Below, one piece after another: positions 51,753-59,596 of a DNA stretch of 64,000 nt. The notes below the pieces were generated by a model, which saw only the letters and a list, made by a program, of their open reading frames with translations, had not been told where the DNA came from and did not search any database. Every line of letters starts with the position of its first letter. Position 1 is the stretch's first letter. The translations under genes and the position numbers were made by a program. This stretch comes from Rhodothermales bacterium (lineage in GTDB: Bacteria > Bacteroidota > Rhodothermia > Rhodothermales > VXPQ01), in assembly GCA_022825385.1 (NCBI GenBank), contig JAJDWX010000020.1, positions 1 to 64,000 on the forward strand. The letters run 5' to 3'.

Positions 51753-51874
51753 TTTTCTTTTCGTTTCGGGGTTCTTTTCGGGGCGCGGGCCCGGCGCAGG
51801 TTTGTTCGCTGCGTATTTTGTTTCCGATACCTCTCCTTGTACCGAGGCGCGGAGGCGGGCGGTACGGGCGGCGG

Positions 51875-53194
51875 TCAGCGCCGCAACTCCTGCATCAGCG
51901 CGCTTACGGTTCCTCCCGGATTTTCCACGTTGAAGGGGAAGCAAGCCAGTTCCAGCGCGGGCTCGTCCTGGAATCGAAACCGGAGCGTTTTGCGAAACGC
52001 CGCCGTTTGCGGATAGACCAGCGCCACGCGACGGCAGCCGTATCGCCTCCCGTACGCGAAGAGCTGGTAGACGTCGGGCTGCTTGATATTGTGGTTCCGT
52101 TCGCTGGGGTCGAGTCGCTTCCACTTGGCGTCCAGAATGAACCGGTTTTGTCCGCGTTCCTGCAAAACAATGTCCGGTTTCAGGTAAAACCATTCCTGGT
52201 CGCGGTCGTCTATCGCCAGATGCTGCCCTGTTCCTTGCGAGTGCACCGCGAAGTCCTGCTGATATCGGCGGAGGGCGGCGGTTACGAAATCCTCGAACAC
52301 GTCTTGCATGGGAAACAGCAATGCGCGGTTGACGTGCGATCCGGCGAAGGTGGCGAGGCCGTGGCCGAACAGGAACAGCTCCACCCAGGGCATCACGGCG
52401 TCGTACTGGCGCATGGACCGGTCCACTTGATGGCGCGCCCGGTCGGCGTTCAGGTTCGTCGAAAGGGGAACGCTGGAGAAAAGAATGCGCAATTGATGGA
52501 GCCGCTGCCGGTTTGCGGGGTGCCGCGCAATGCCCATGAGCCGCTGCAACGCAGAGTGGATCAGGCGATTCGCGGGCCGGTCCGCGGTGAATTCGTCGAA
52601 GCCGACGTAGAACCGGGAGCGGTCCACGAGATTCTCGCGGATATGTTGCGGAAACAGAATCCGTCCGCGCAGGCAGGCGAGGTTGGCCTCTTGTGTCCGG
52701 TAGGCTCGGGCGAGGCCGCGCCGGGTCAGCAGGATCACATTCGCCAGGAACAGGTGGATGAAGGCTTCGAGCATGTCGAAGCGGCGCATGTCGCGAATGC
52801 CGGCGTCGTTCCATGGCGTTTCTCCCAGGCCCCGCCAGTCCCGGAGCATGTTCATAAAGACGTGCCGGGTGCCTTCGCGTTGATCAGTTTCGCCCTGCGC
52901 AAGATCGACCTTCGGCAGGATTTCGATCACCCTGCCCTGACGCGTTTCGATGATCCCGACGTAGTTCTGCGTGCGGAGCTTGCCATGCTGGAGCGTGAGT
53001 ACGCTGGCCTGTCGCTCGCCTTTTTCTTCGCTTGCTCGTTCCAGCGCGAATCGCTCCAGATCGCGTTTTTCGTCCTCTTGCAGCCCGGTCAGGTCTTCGT
53101 ATTCCCGAACGGTTATCGGGGGCGGCGGCGTTCGGGATCGGGCGCCGGGGCTTCGACGACCTGTCCGCCGGTTGTAGGTAGCGGGGGGCGGCAT
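51875..53194 (-). CDS. mcrC: McrC-type nuclease of McrBC
   Basis: 439 residues. The N-terminal half matches McrC proteins (YVGIIETRQGRVIEILPKVDL, RFDMLEAFIHLFLANV, GFDEFTADRPANRLIHSALQR) and the C-terminal PD-(D/E)xK motif is YLKPDIVL...FILDAKWK near residues 340-360. It cuts modified DNA with McrB. The start ATG 53194 is two bases downstream of the McrB stop, so they are coupled. A Pro/Arg-rich stretch precedes the conserved start, so a later start is possible. Confidence 0.85.
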   Translation of the reverse strand: MPPPATYNRRTGRRSPGARSRTPPPPITVREYEDLTGLQEDEKRDLERFALERASEEKGERQASVLTLQHGKLRTQNYVGIIETRQGRVIEILPKVDLAQGETDQREGTRHVFMNMLRDWRGLGETPWNDAGIRDMRRFDMLEAFIHLFLANVILLTRRGLARAYRTQEANLACLRGRILFPQHIRENLVDRSRFYVGFDEFTADRPANRLIHSALQRLMGIARHPANRQRLHQLRILFSSVPLSTNLNADRARHQVDRSMRQYDAVMPWVELFLFGHGLATFAGSHVNRALLFPMQDVFEDFVTAALRRYQQDFAVHSQGTGQHLAIDDRDQEWFYLKPDIVLQERGQNRFILDAKWKRLDPSERNHNIKQPDVYQLFAYGRRYGCRRVALVYPQTAAFRKTLRFRFQDEPALELACFPFNVENPGGTVSALMQELRR

Positions 53195-53196
53195 GG

Positions 53197-55086
53197 TTAT
53201 TCGTCCCCTGTGGCGTTGCCGTCGTTTGGCCCTGCTGCGCTGTTGTCGTCTGACTCTTCTGCGTTGTCGTCGTTTGGCTCTCCTGTCTCCGTTGTCGTCG
53301 TTTTGTAAATGGCTTGATACGTCGCCGGGTCGGTCCAGCGCTTGTCGTCGTGGGACAGCAGGTTGTATATGGCCTGGTTTTCGTCCGCCAGACCGGATTT
53401 GAGCAATTCGTCAGGCGCAGCATCGCGCTTGACGAACCCGTTGTTATTCAGCGCTGCGCTAATTTTTTCCCAATCCTCGTAAAAATATTCCTGCAAGAGC
53501 GGGAGGACGCCATGCTGAAACGCCTCGGCAAGCGCGTCCATGTCGTTCACGCCAAGGAAATAGGTGTGTCCGATCTGGTGTTCGCGGTCCAAGAGGACGG
53601 CGATGCGTCGATTCATGGCCTTGAGGAGCCGGCTGCAATCCACGCCGTCAACATTTTTGTTGACGCCTTCGTGAGATGGGTTCGGCATCATTTCGATGAA
53701 TTTGAATCGCCTGCGCAAGGCGGTGTCCAGCAGCGCGATGGACCGGTCCGCGGTGTTCATGGTGCCGAGGAGGTACAAGTTCGGCGGTACGCTGAATCTG
53801 TCCTTCGAGCCGGGCAGCGTTACCCAGGCTGCGTCGTGCGCTCCGGTTCGCTTCGAGTCCTCGATCAGCGTGATCAGTTCGCCAAAGATGCGGGCGATGT
53901 TGCCCCGGTTGATTTCGTCGATGACAAGCACGTACCGCTGCTCCCTGTTCGCTGCCGCGCGCTTCGCAATGCGCCGGAACACCCCCTCTCGCATTTCATA
54001 CTGGACCTCTCCGGGTTTGCCGTCTTCGGATGAAGATTGCTCGTCGTCGTTTATATCGGTGCGTACGCCTGCGTCGGCGGATACGGAACGTTGGGGTTCG
54101 GGCGTTGCTTGTCCATTGGCGCTGGCCGGGTCGTTGTTCAGGACAGGCCGGATGCCTTCGATGAAGTCTTCGTAGGTGGTGTTCTGGTGGAACGTGACCA
54201 TTTCGATCCGCGCGGCATCTTGGTCCCGGTATTCTTCAAACCGCCGCTTGACTTCGTCGCGTTTTTCCTTTTCCACCTCGCCCACATCCTTCCCCTCGAT
54301 AATCGCCACGGCGCGGGTTACGGTGTGCCATGTTTTCCCGGTGCCGGGCGGGCCGTAGAGGATGGTGTTCAGGGGGTGGGGCATTTTTTGATTGGGTTCA
54401 GCTTGGTCAGGTGGCATGGGGGAGGGCGCAGGTTTCCGATTTTTTTGTTTTTCAAGATACCGGGTATACCAGAAAACGACGGACTGGGCGTCTACCGGGG
54501 TCGCGGGGTAATCTATGCCCCGTTGTTGCACTTCTTTGAGAATGTGTTTCAGAAAGACGATGGCGTGTTCGTACCGCGTACCCGCATCGTCGCCGGTTTT
54601 TTCTCGCTTGTAGTTCAAGAATTTATACATATCGTAAAACCTGCCCTTGTGGTATGGCGGATATTCTTGCGGGTCAAGCCCCATCATCAAATACGATGCC
54701 CTTCTGAGGCGTACGCCTACCAGAGGATCCCGTATATTTTCAGGTAGCCTGTTATTGAATGCGTGAATGCGGTCACGGAGCCTTCGGTCGTCTTCGGACC
54801 ATAATTCCCGCAGCGCGTCCTGCATAGCGTCCCGGTGGCTATTAATGCCCTGCTCTATCTCCTTCAGTTTTTCTGACCAATGTTGTTGCATGGCATCCTT
54901 GTCGCGCTTGTACCTGATTGCCTCTATCACAAGGTTCGCCCAATTCTCCTGATCGTCTTGCAGCAATGCCTTGCGAGCTTGCGCCAGCGCCTTCGCAAAA
55001 TCGAGATTGTAGTCTTTTTCCTGCTTGATCGTTTCGTTTTCCTCTTCCAACGTGTCGAGAAATTTGTCCCAAGGAGATTTCGTCAT
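53197..55086 (-). CDS. mcrB: McrB-type GTPase of McrBC
   Basis: 629 residues. The N-terminus, of unknown DNA-binding type, is helical and charged. The AAA+ motor has Walker A GPPGTGKTW near 244-252, Walker B YVLVIDEINRGNIARIFGE, the McrB hallmark GTMNTADRSIALLDTALRRRF near 440 (NTADRS is the GTP-specificity motif) and sensor/arginine finger RRR. The C-terminal 40 residues are acidic/Asn-rich and repetitive (DDNAEESDDNSAAG). With McrC it forms a modification-dependent restriction system; its recognised modification cannot be predicted. Confidence 0.9.
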   Translation of the reverse strand: MTKSPWDKFLDTLEEENETIKQEKDYNLDFAKALAQARKALLQDDQENWANLVIEAIRYKRDKDAMQQHWSEKLKEIEQGINSHRDAMQDALRELWSEDDRRLRDRIHAFNNRLPENIRDPLVGVRLRRASYLMMGLDPQEYPPYHKGRFYDMYKFLNYKREKTGDDAGTRYEHAIVFLKHILKEVQQRGIDYPATPVDAQSVVFWYTRYLEKQKNRKPAPSPMPPDQAEPNQKMPHPLNTILYGPPGTGKTWHTVTRAVAIIEGKDVGEVEKEKRDEVKRRFEEYRDQDAARIEMVTFHQNTTYEDFIEGIRPVLNNDPASANGQATPEPQRSVSADAGVRTDINDDEQSSSEDGKPGEVQYEMREGVFRRIAKRAAANREQRYVLVIDEINRGNIARIFGELITLIEDSKRTGAHDAAWVTLPGSKDRFSVPPNLYLLGTMNTADRSIALLDTALRRRFKFIEMMPNPSHEGVNKNVDGVDCSRLLKAMNRRIAVLLDREHQIGHTYFLGVNDMDALAEAFQHGVLPLLQEYFYEDWEKISAALNNNGFVKRDAAPDELLKSGLADENQAIYNLLSHDDKRWTDPATYQAIYKTTTTETGEPNDDNAEESDDNSAAGPNDGNATGDE

Positions 55087-55157
55087 AGTCCTGTCGGCAG
55101 ATTTACATGAAATTTATAAAGGCGCCCCGACGTCTGAGCGTCCGGCAGCGTCTTTTC

Positions 55158-56705
55158 CTACCGGATGTCCTGCTTGAGGTGATCTGACAATCGCAAACTC
55201 AGGGCAATCAGCGTCAACGTTGGATTCGGGGCTCCCGAGGTGGGGAAAGCCGAGGCGCCGGCTACGTACAGATTTTCGACGCCATGCACTTTTGCGTTGG
55301 CGTCCAGTACGCCTTGCCTGGGGTCCTCGTGCATGCGCGTGGTGCCCATGTGATGAAATCCGCCGCTCAGAAAGGAGGGCCAGGCGGTATCGTCTTCGAG
55401 CAACCAGTCCAGGATTTGAACCCGCCCCATGCCGGTGCGCCCGAATTCGTGCGCCGTCATTTCGAACAGGGCGCGCATCGACCGTTTGTCCAGCTCGGAC
55501 AGTTTCCAGTGCAAATCGGCGTAGGGCACCCCCATCGCGTCCTTTTCGGCGCTGAGCATGACGCGGGAGTCGGGGTTCGGCATTTGCTCGGCGCGCGACT
55601 GGAGTCGATAATCGCGACGTCCTTCGCCCGGCGTAGCGGGCCAGCTGGATGGGGGCCGCTGCGCTTCCCCCTCCTGTTCGTCGTCGCCTATCCAGTCTCT
55701 GGGGTCGCTTTCCGAAAACCGCTGAAAGAAACTCCTCATCTCTTCGGGAAAGGTCCCCGGCCGGAGCGAGGCCGTCCCGTTGAGAATACGCCGCTTTCGC
55801 TGAACCTGCTCGGTCAAGGCCAATTCTCCAGTGGGCGGCCGTTCCCCGCCCACGCGGAACGCGTACATAGGCAGAGGGTGCGGCTTTGCCAGGATCAGCT
55901 GCGCGCCGCCCATCTCCAGGTGCTCCATGAAGAAGCGTCCCACCAGGTCGTGGTCATTGCCCAGTCCGGCGGGCGCCTGCGCATTGGAGGCCAGCAGGAG
56001 CCGCGCATTCTGGATCGACCCGCAGGCCAGCACGTAGCGCCGGGCCCGAACGCGGTGACGCTTGCCGTCGGTGGTTTGCGTCCGCAATCCGGTTACGGCC
56101 CGCGCCGACTCGTTCGCTTCGATCTCCGTTACGTTCGCGTAGGTGTAAAGGTGAACGTTTTTCGCATCGATAATCGCATCCCGGTACCGCGTTCCGAAGC
56201 GCGTCGGCGGACTGAACTGCCACATTTTCGTCCATATTTTCTCTTCGTCGAAGGGCAGCCGTTTCCGTGTGGGATCCTGGGCTTCGTAGTCGGCTACGTC
56301 ATATGCGTACGGCCCCAGTTCTGCATAGGCGTGCGCGCGTTCGTAAAACGGATCGAGATGTTCTTTTCGGAACGGCCAGCCGCTATGGGGGACCCAGTCG
56401 CGTTTTTCGAAATCGATGGGGTCCATGGGCGCGCACCAGCCGGCCCAGTGTCCGGTGGTGCCGCCAAAGTAATGGAGGCGGGCGGCTTCGAGCGGCACCT
56501 GGTACGGATCGCCCCTGCTTTTGCCTGCATAGAGGGCCTGCATCTGCGATTCGTAGCGGAACCCGCCGCCTTCAAGCAAAATGACCGTGGAGGAGGTTCC
56601 TGTCCATTCCATAGCCATGCTGATGCCGGCGGCGCCTGCGCCTACGATGCAGAGATCGCCTTCGATCAGGGCGTCGTTCTCCAGGGTTCGCGCGTCGGTA
56701 TGCAT
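55158..56705 (-). CDS. GMC-family oxidoreductase
   Basis: 515 residues. The FAD motif IVGAGAAGISMAMEW is followed by LLEGGG, HYFGGTTGHWAG and the GMC signature YVLACGSIQNARLLL. The active-site His is in GGFHHMGTTRMHEDP, and the C-terminal NLYVAGASAFPTSGAPNPTLT completes the pattern. It resembles the large subunit of sorbitol/gluconate-type dehydrogenases; substrate unknown. The start is ATG 56705. The co-transcribed Tat protein upstream is likely a small partner subunit. It has no signal of its own. Confidence 0.9.
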   Translation of the reverse strand: MHTDARTLENDALIEGDLCIVGAGAAGISMAMEWTGTSSTVILLEGGGFRYESQMQALYAGKSRGDPYQVPLEAARLHYFGGTTGHWAGWCAPMDPIDFEKRDWVPHSGWPFRKEHLDPFYERAHAYAELGPYAYDVADYEAQDPTRKRLPFDEEKIWTKMWQFSPPTRFGTRYRDAIIDAKNVHLYTYANVTEIEANESARAVTGLRTQTTDGKRHRVRARRYVLACGSIQNARLLLASNAQAPAGLGNDHDLVGRFFMEHLEMGGAQLILAKPHPLPMYAFRVGGERPPTGELALTEQVQRKRRILNGTASLRPGTFPEEMRSFFQRFSESDPRDWIGDDEQEGEAQRPPSSWPATPGEGRRDYRLQSRAEQMPNPDSRVMLSAEKDAMGVPYADLHWKLSELDKRSMRALFEMTAHEFGRTGMGRVQILDWLLEDDTAWPSFLSGGFHHMGTTRMHEDPRQGVLDANAKVHGVENLYVAGASAFPTSGAPNPTLTLIALSLRLSDHLKQDIR

Positions 56706-56718
56706 ATCTTGCGATGAT

Positions 56719-57105
56719 TTACGGGTAGACGAGCGAGAAGAGCGCGCACTGGCGTGCTTCGGTAATGGAAAGCACCCATCCCTTGAGAAGCATGGTTCGT
56801 CCGGCGGCAAAATCGCCTTGAATCCTTGCATTCAGGTAAGCGCGCGTCGTTGGCGCGTCTGCCGCCGCCGACCTATCGCTATCCAGTATGGCGGCGCGCA
56901 GGGTATCCGCATCGCATGCTGCGGGATACATTGCTCGATAGCCCATGCCCAGGTCGCGCACGCGGCGTTCGCCGAGCATGTCCAGCAAGGCAGGCCGCGC
57001 CAGGGTTTGCAGATTGGCAGAAGGCGCTGTCTCCCACGCGGCGCCCGACAGGCCGAGCCCCAGCGCGCCTGCCGCCGCGCATGCGATAAAATGGCGTCTG
57101 TCCAT
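56719..57105 (-). CDS. Tat-exported GMC accessory subunit
   Basis: 128 residues. A twin-arginine signal (MDRRHFIACAAAGALGLGL) precedes a small helical domain (LDMLGERRVRDLGMGYRAMY, AGRTMLLKGWVLSITEARQCAL). The GWVLSITEARQCALFSL end resembles the small gamma-type subunits that travel with GMC dehydrogenases (sorbitol/lactose dehydrogenase families). It would escort the dehydrogenase through the Tat pathway and may bind no cofactor itself. It ends 14 bases before the GMC gene. Confidence 0.75.
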   Translation of the reverse strand: MDRRHFIACAAAGALGLGLSGAAWETAPSANLQTLARPALLDMLGERRVRDLGMGYRAMYPAACDADTLRAAILDSDRSAAADAPTTRAYLNARIQGDFAAGRTMLLKGWVLSITEARQCALFSLVYP

Positions 57106-57147
57106 CGTGGGCTGACAGGTTTTCAAACAGGGGAGGCAGAACGCGGC

Positions 57148-57306
57148 TTATTCCGCCAGATATTCCTTGAAAAACGCGCGGGCGGCTGGCTCCGCCACGG
57201 GGCCAGCGGCCATGCGTTCGCCCAGGCGCATGAATTCCACGTTCTGGCTGTCGGAGGCGGGCCAGCCGCTCGACCATCGCAGGGCCATGTTTTTTACGAA
57301 GCGCAT
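57148..57306 (-). CDS. Possible 52-residue protein in the dehydrogenase operon
   Basis: A short frame between the sugar isomerase and the Tat protein: MRFVKNMALRWSSGWPASDS to ARAFFKEYLAE-stop. It starts 4 bases after the isomerase stop and ends 42 bases before the Tat gene, on the same strand, so a real small gene in the operon is plausible. No motif is seen and no clear Shine-Dalgarno. Confidence 0.4.
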   Translation of the reverse strand: MRFVKNMALRWSSGWPASDSQNVEFMRLGERMAAGPVAEPAARAFFKEYLAE

Positions 57307-57310
57307 GCGA

Positions 57311-58276
57311 TCACGAAAGCGCGTCCTTGCAATACGCTACGCATTTCTTCATCTCTTCCATGACGCTGGAGCCTTCCGGGACGGGATATTCCAGTTCGAT
57401 CATGGCCGGGATGGGGTATTCCTTGTCCCGGAGGAACCGGAGCGTCTCGCCGATCGGCGTATCGCCTTCGCCCCAGGGCACGTTCTCGGCGCCGTTGTCC
57501 GGGCTTCGCCGGTCCTTCAGGTGCAGGTGCGTGATCCGGTCGTGGTACTTCTCGATGACCGGGATGGGGGAGGTTCCGAGGCCCGCCACATAGTGCCCGA
57601 TGTCGAGATTGATCATGTTGAAGGGCGAGTAGGAGAGCGGGATATCGAAACTGAAATCTTCGTCGGCCACCTGGGTATGGTTGTGCATGCCCGTGACGAG
57701 TTCGTGCTTCGTGGCGAACGGTCCCATGCGTTCGCCCGCCTCGTTCGATATTTCAAACGAGATGCCGCGCGCGCCCACGGCCCGGGCCGCCCGGAAGGCA
57801 TAGTTTATTTCTTCGTCGGTCCATCCGGGGTTGCCCAGTTTCAGAATGTCGATATGGACGCCGGCGTCGCGGTACGCCTTGCCAAGCGCCTCGAACTTGT
57901 CCATGGGGGCCTTCAGGCGCCATGCGCGGGCTTCCTTGTCCGCCTCGTCCCGCGCGGCCCGGAAGGCGGCGCGTTCGTCGTCGCTCAGTTCGCGCCAGTT
58001 GCGGGGGAAGCGGGGGGCGGGCGGCGCGCCTGCGTATTCCTCGGCGGGCGAGCCTATGAGTTCGACCGTATCCAGGCCAAGCTCCACCATGTATTCGAGA
58101 ATTTGCTCGGCGCTGGACGGAATTTCGCGGAAACTGTAGGAGATGGCTCCGATCTTCACGCCGGAGGCTCCGGGCCGCAGGAGGCCCATGCCTCTGGCCG
58201 GAAATCCCAGGCTGCTTAGCGTCAGGCCGCCGACGGCGGCGCCTCCCATGCGGTACAAAAAATGGCGGCGATTCAT
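57311..58276 (-). CDS. Tat-exported sugar phosphate isomerase/epimerase
   Basis: 321 residues. A twin-arginine signal (MNRRHFLYRMGGAAVGGLTL) leads a xylose-isomerase-like TIM barrel: KIGAISYSFREIP, GLDTVELIGSPAEEY, GISFEISNEAGER, NMINLDIGHYV, THLHLKDRRS and IPAMIELEYPV. Metal ligands Glu, Asp, His and Glu are in place. Families of this kind catalyse isomerisation or epimerisation of sugars in the periplasm; the substrate is unknown. It leads the operon with the Tat protein and GMC oxidoreductase. Confidence 0.88.
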   Translation of the reverse strand: MNRRHFLYRMGGAAVGGLTLSSLGFPARGMGLLRPGASGVKIGAISYSFREIPSSAEQILEYMVELGLDTVELIGSPAEEYAGAPPAPRFPRNWRELSDDERAAFRAARDEADKEARAWRLKAPMDKFEALGKAYRDAGVHIDILKLGNPGWTDEEINYAFRAARAVGARGISFEISNEAGERMGPFATKHELVTGMHNHTQVADEDFSFDIPLSYSPFNMINLDIGHYVAGLGTSPIPVIEKYHDRITHLHLKDRRSPDNGAENVPWGEGDTPIGETLRFLRDKEYPIPAMIELEYPVPEGSSVMEEMKKCVAYCKDALS

Positions 58277-58345
58277 TGGGTATCGGGGTTTTGGGAACGG
58301 GGTGAAGAATTAATGTAGGAAAAAATTTCGGGATTTCGGGCGGTC

Positions 58346-58454
58346 GGGGTTATATTTCGGCGAGTTATGTGTCTATTATGGGCAGAACGGGACCGGTGCG
58401 CGACATGCAGCAGGGGAGGCCGCCAGCGAAAAATCGCCTCGATGGGGATTCTGC
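58346..58454 (+). repeat. 109-bp direct repeat, left copy
   Basis: Begins GGGGTTATATTTCGGCGAGT and ends CGATGGGGATTCTGC. It matches 62625-62733 with one mismatch in 109 bases, same orientation. It lies between the isomerase start and the ietA promoter. The copies bracket the IetAS-like pair and the FitA remnant, 4.4 kb in all. No ORF of convincing nature lies inside. Confidence 0.9.
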
Positions 58455-58478
58455 GGTTGTAGCCTCGCGCTTCCTGTC

Positions 58479-58508
58479 TTGACAACCTGGCGTAGGGCGA
58501 CGTATACT
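58479..58508 (+). promoter_or_regulatory. Sigma70-like promoter for ietA
   Basis: TTGACA at 58479-58484 and TATACT at 58503-58508 with an 18-base spacer. This is a near-consensus housekeeping promoter of the proteobacterial type, rather than a Bacteroidota TTTG one. The likely start leaves a leader of about 90 bases before the ATG at 58604. Confidence 0.6.
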
Positions 58509-58603
58509 ACACACGAAAGGCGCTGCCAACCGTGGCGCGACACTCTGCAACCCTGCACTTGAAGCGATTCCGGCTAATTGTCTGGATTTTCCGAACTGAG
58601 GCC

Positions 58604-59581
58604 ATGGCTGCATCTAAGCACTTGATAGCGTTGCTGCGGAGCCACATTGCTGGAGATAATGAGCAGTTCTTATCCGTGGCTATGCAAGTCGCCGCGCATG
58701 AGGCGCGTCAAGGGCATGGAATTCTTGCGAAGCAGCTCCGCGATCTCGTCGACGAGGCGCGGTTGCCGAAGGTTAGCCGGGCGAATAGACCCGTGCCCTT
58801 CGCCCAGCCCAAAGGGGAACTCGCGGCGCTGATTTCTGCCAGCTATTCAGATACGCGTCTTGCAAACATGGTGCTGCCAACCGCACTGGAAGGACGTCTG
58901 CGGCGGATTGTCACGGAGCAGCGTCAGCAGCACCGACTGACCAAGCACGGGCTTCATTCGAGAAGAAAGATACTGCTCATCGGCTCGCCAGGATCGGGGA
59001 AAACGATGACGGCTACAGCCCTGGCAGGAGAACTAAAACTTGCGCTTTTTACGGTCGTGCTTGACTCTCTCATTACAAGGTTCATGGGTGAAACCGCCAC
59101 CAAGTTACGCCTTGTATTCGACGCCATGCTGGAAACGCGCGGCGTATATTTTTTCGACGAATTTGATGCAATCGGCTCAAGACGGGCGGAAAGAAACGAT
59201 GTTGGGGAAATCAGGCGGGTGCTTAATTCCTTTCTCCAGTTTCTTGAGAATGACGATAGCGACAGTTTGATCATTGCGGCCACAAATCATCCCGACCTGC
59301 TTGACCCCGCCCTTTTTCGACGATTTGATGACGTTATCCATTACGATATGCCTGATCCGTCGATTGCAGAAGGTATTTTGAAAAAGCGTCTTTCAGGATT
59401 TGATGTCAAAGGCATGCATTGGAAACACATCGCGGAGACAACTTGTGGCTTGAGTCAAGCCGAAATTTCAAGAGCTGCCGACGAAGCAGCAAAGCGGGCA
59501 GTTCTTGATGACCGAATTCGTGTTACGCGTGGCGACTTGTCGGGGGCGATAGCGGAGCGCAAGGCCTCCGCTCAACATTAG
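58604..59581 (+). CDS. ietA: IetA-like AAA+ ATPase
   Basis: 325 residues from ATG 58604 (TGAGG upstream). After a helical N-terminus comes an AAA+ domain: Walker A GSPGSGKT at 127-134, Walker B YFFDEFDAIGSRR near 180-192, sensor AATNHPDLLDPALFRRFD with an arginine finger, and IRVTRGDLSGAI at the C-terminus. Six bases separate it from a subtilase gene; the ATPase plus S8 protease pair is the IetAS (Gao_Iet) anti-phage system. It may assemble on the protease and switch it on at infection. Both genes are visibly richer in A and T than the core chromosome. Confidence 0.85.
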   Translation: MAASKHLIALLRSHIAGDNEQFLSVAMQVAAHEARQGHGILAKQLRDLVDEARLPKVSRANRPVPFAQPKGELAALISASYSDTRLANMVLPTALEGRLRRIVTEQRQQHRLTKHGLHSRRKILLIGSPGSGKTMTATALAGELKLALFTVVLDSLITRFMGETATKLRLVFDAMLETRGVYFFDEFDAIGSRRAERNDVGEIRRVLNSFLQFLENDDSDSLIIAATNHPDLLDPALFRRFDDVIHYDMPDPSIAEGILKKRLSGFDVKGMHWKHIAETTCGLSQAEISRAADEAAKRAVLDDRIRVTRGDLSGAIAERKASAQH

Positions 59582-59596
59582 CGTGGGGTGCTGCGA

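Noticed and set aside
50117..53308. Plus-strand open frame of over 1000 codons
   Set aside because: It runs antisense through the DAHP synthase and McrC genes, crosses the tRNA-Thr, and has the His/Arg/Gly-rich composition of a GC-driven shadow frame. No domain is visible.
58455..58603. A RelE/HigB-type gene between the left repeat and ietA
   Set aside because: The promoter-like DNA suggested a toxin-antitoxin locus, but neither strand gives a continuous toxin-like frame; it is better read as the ietA promoter and leader.
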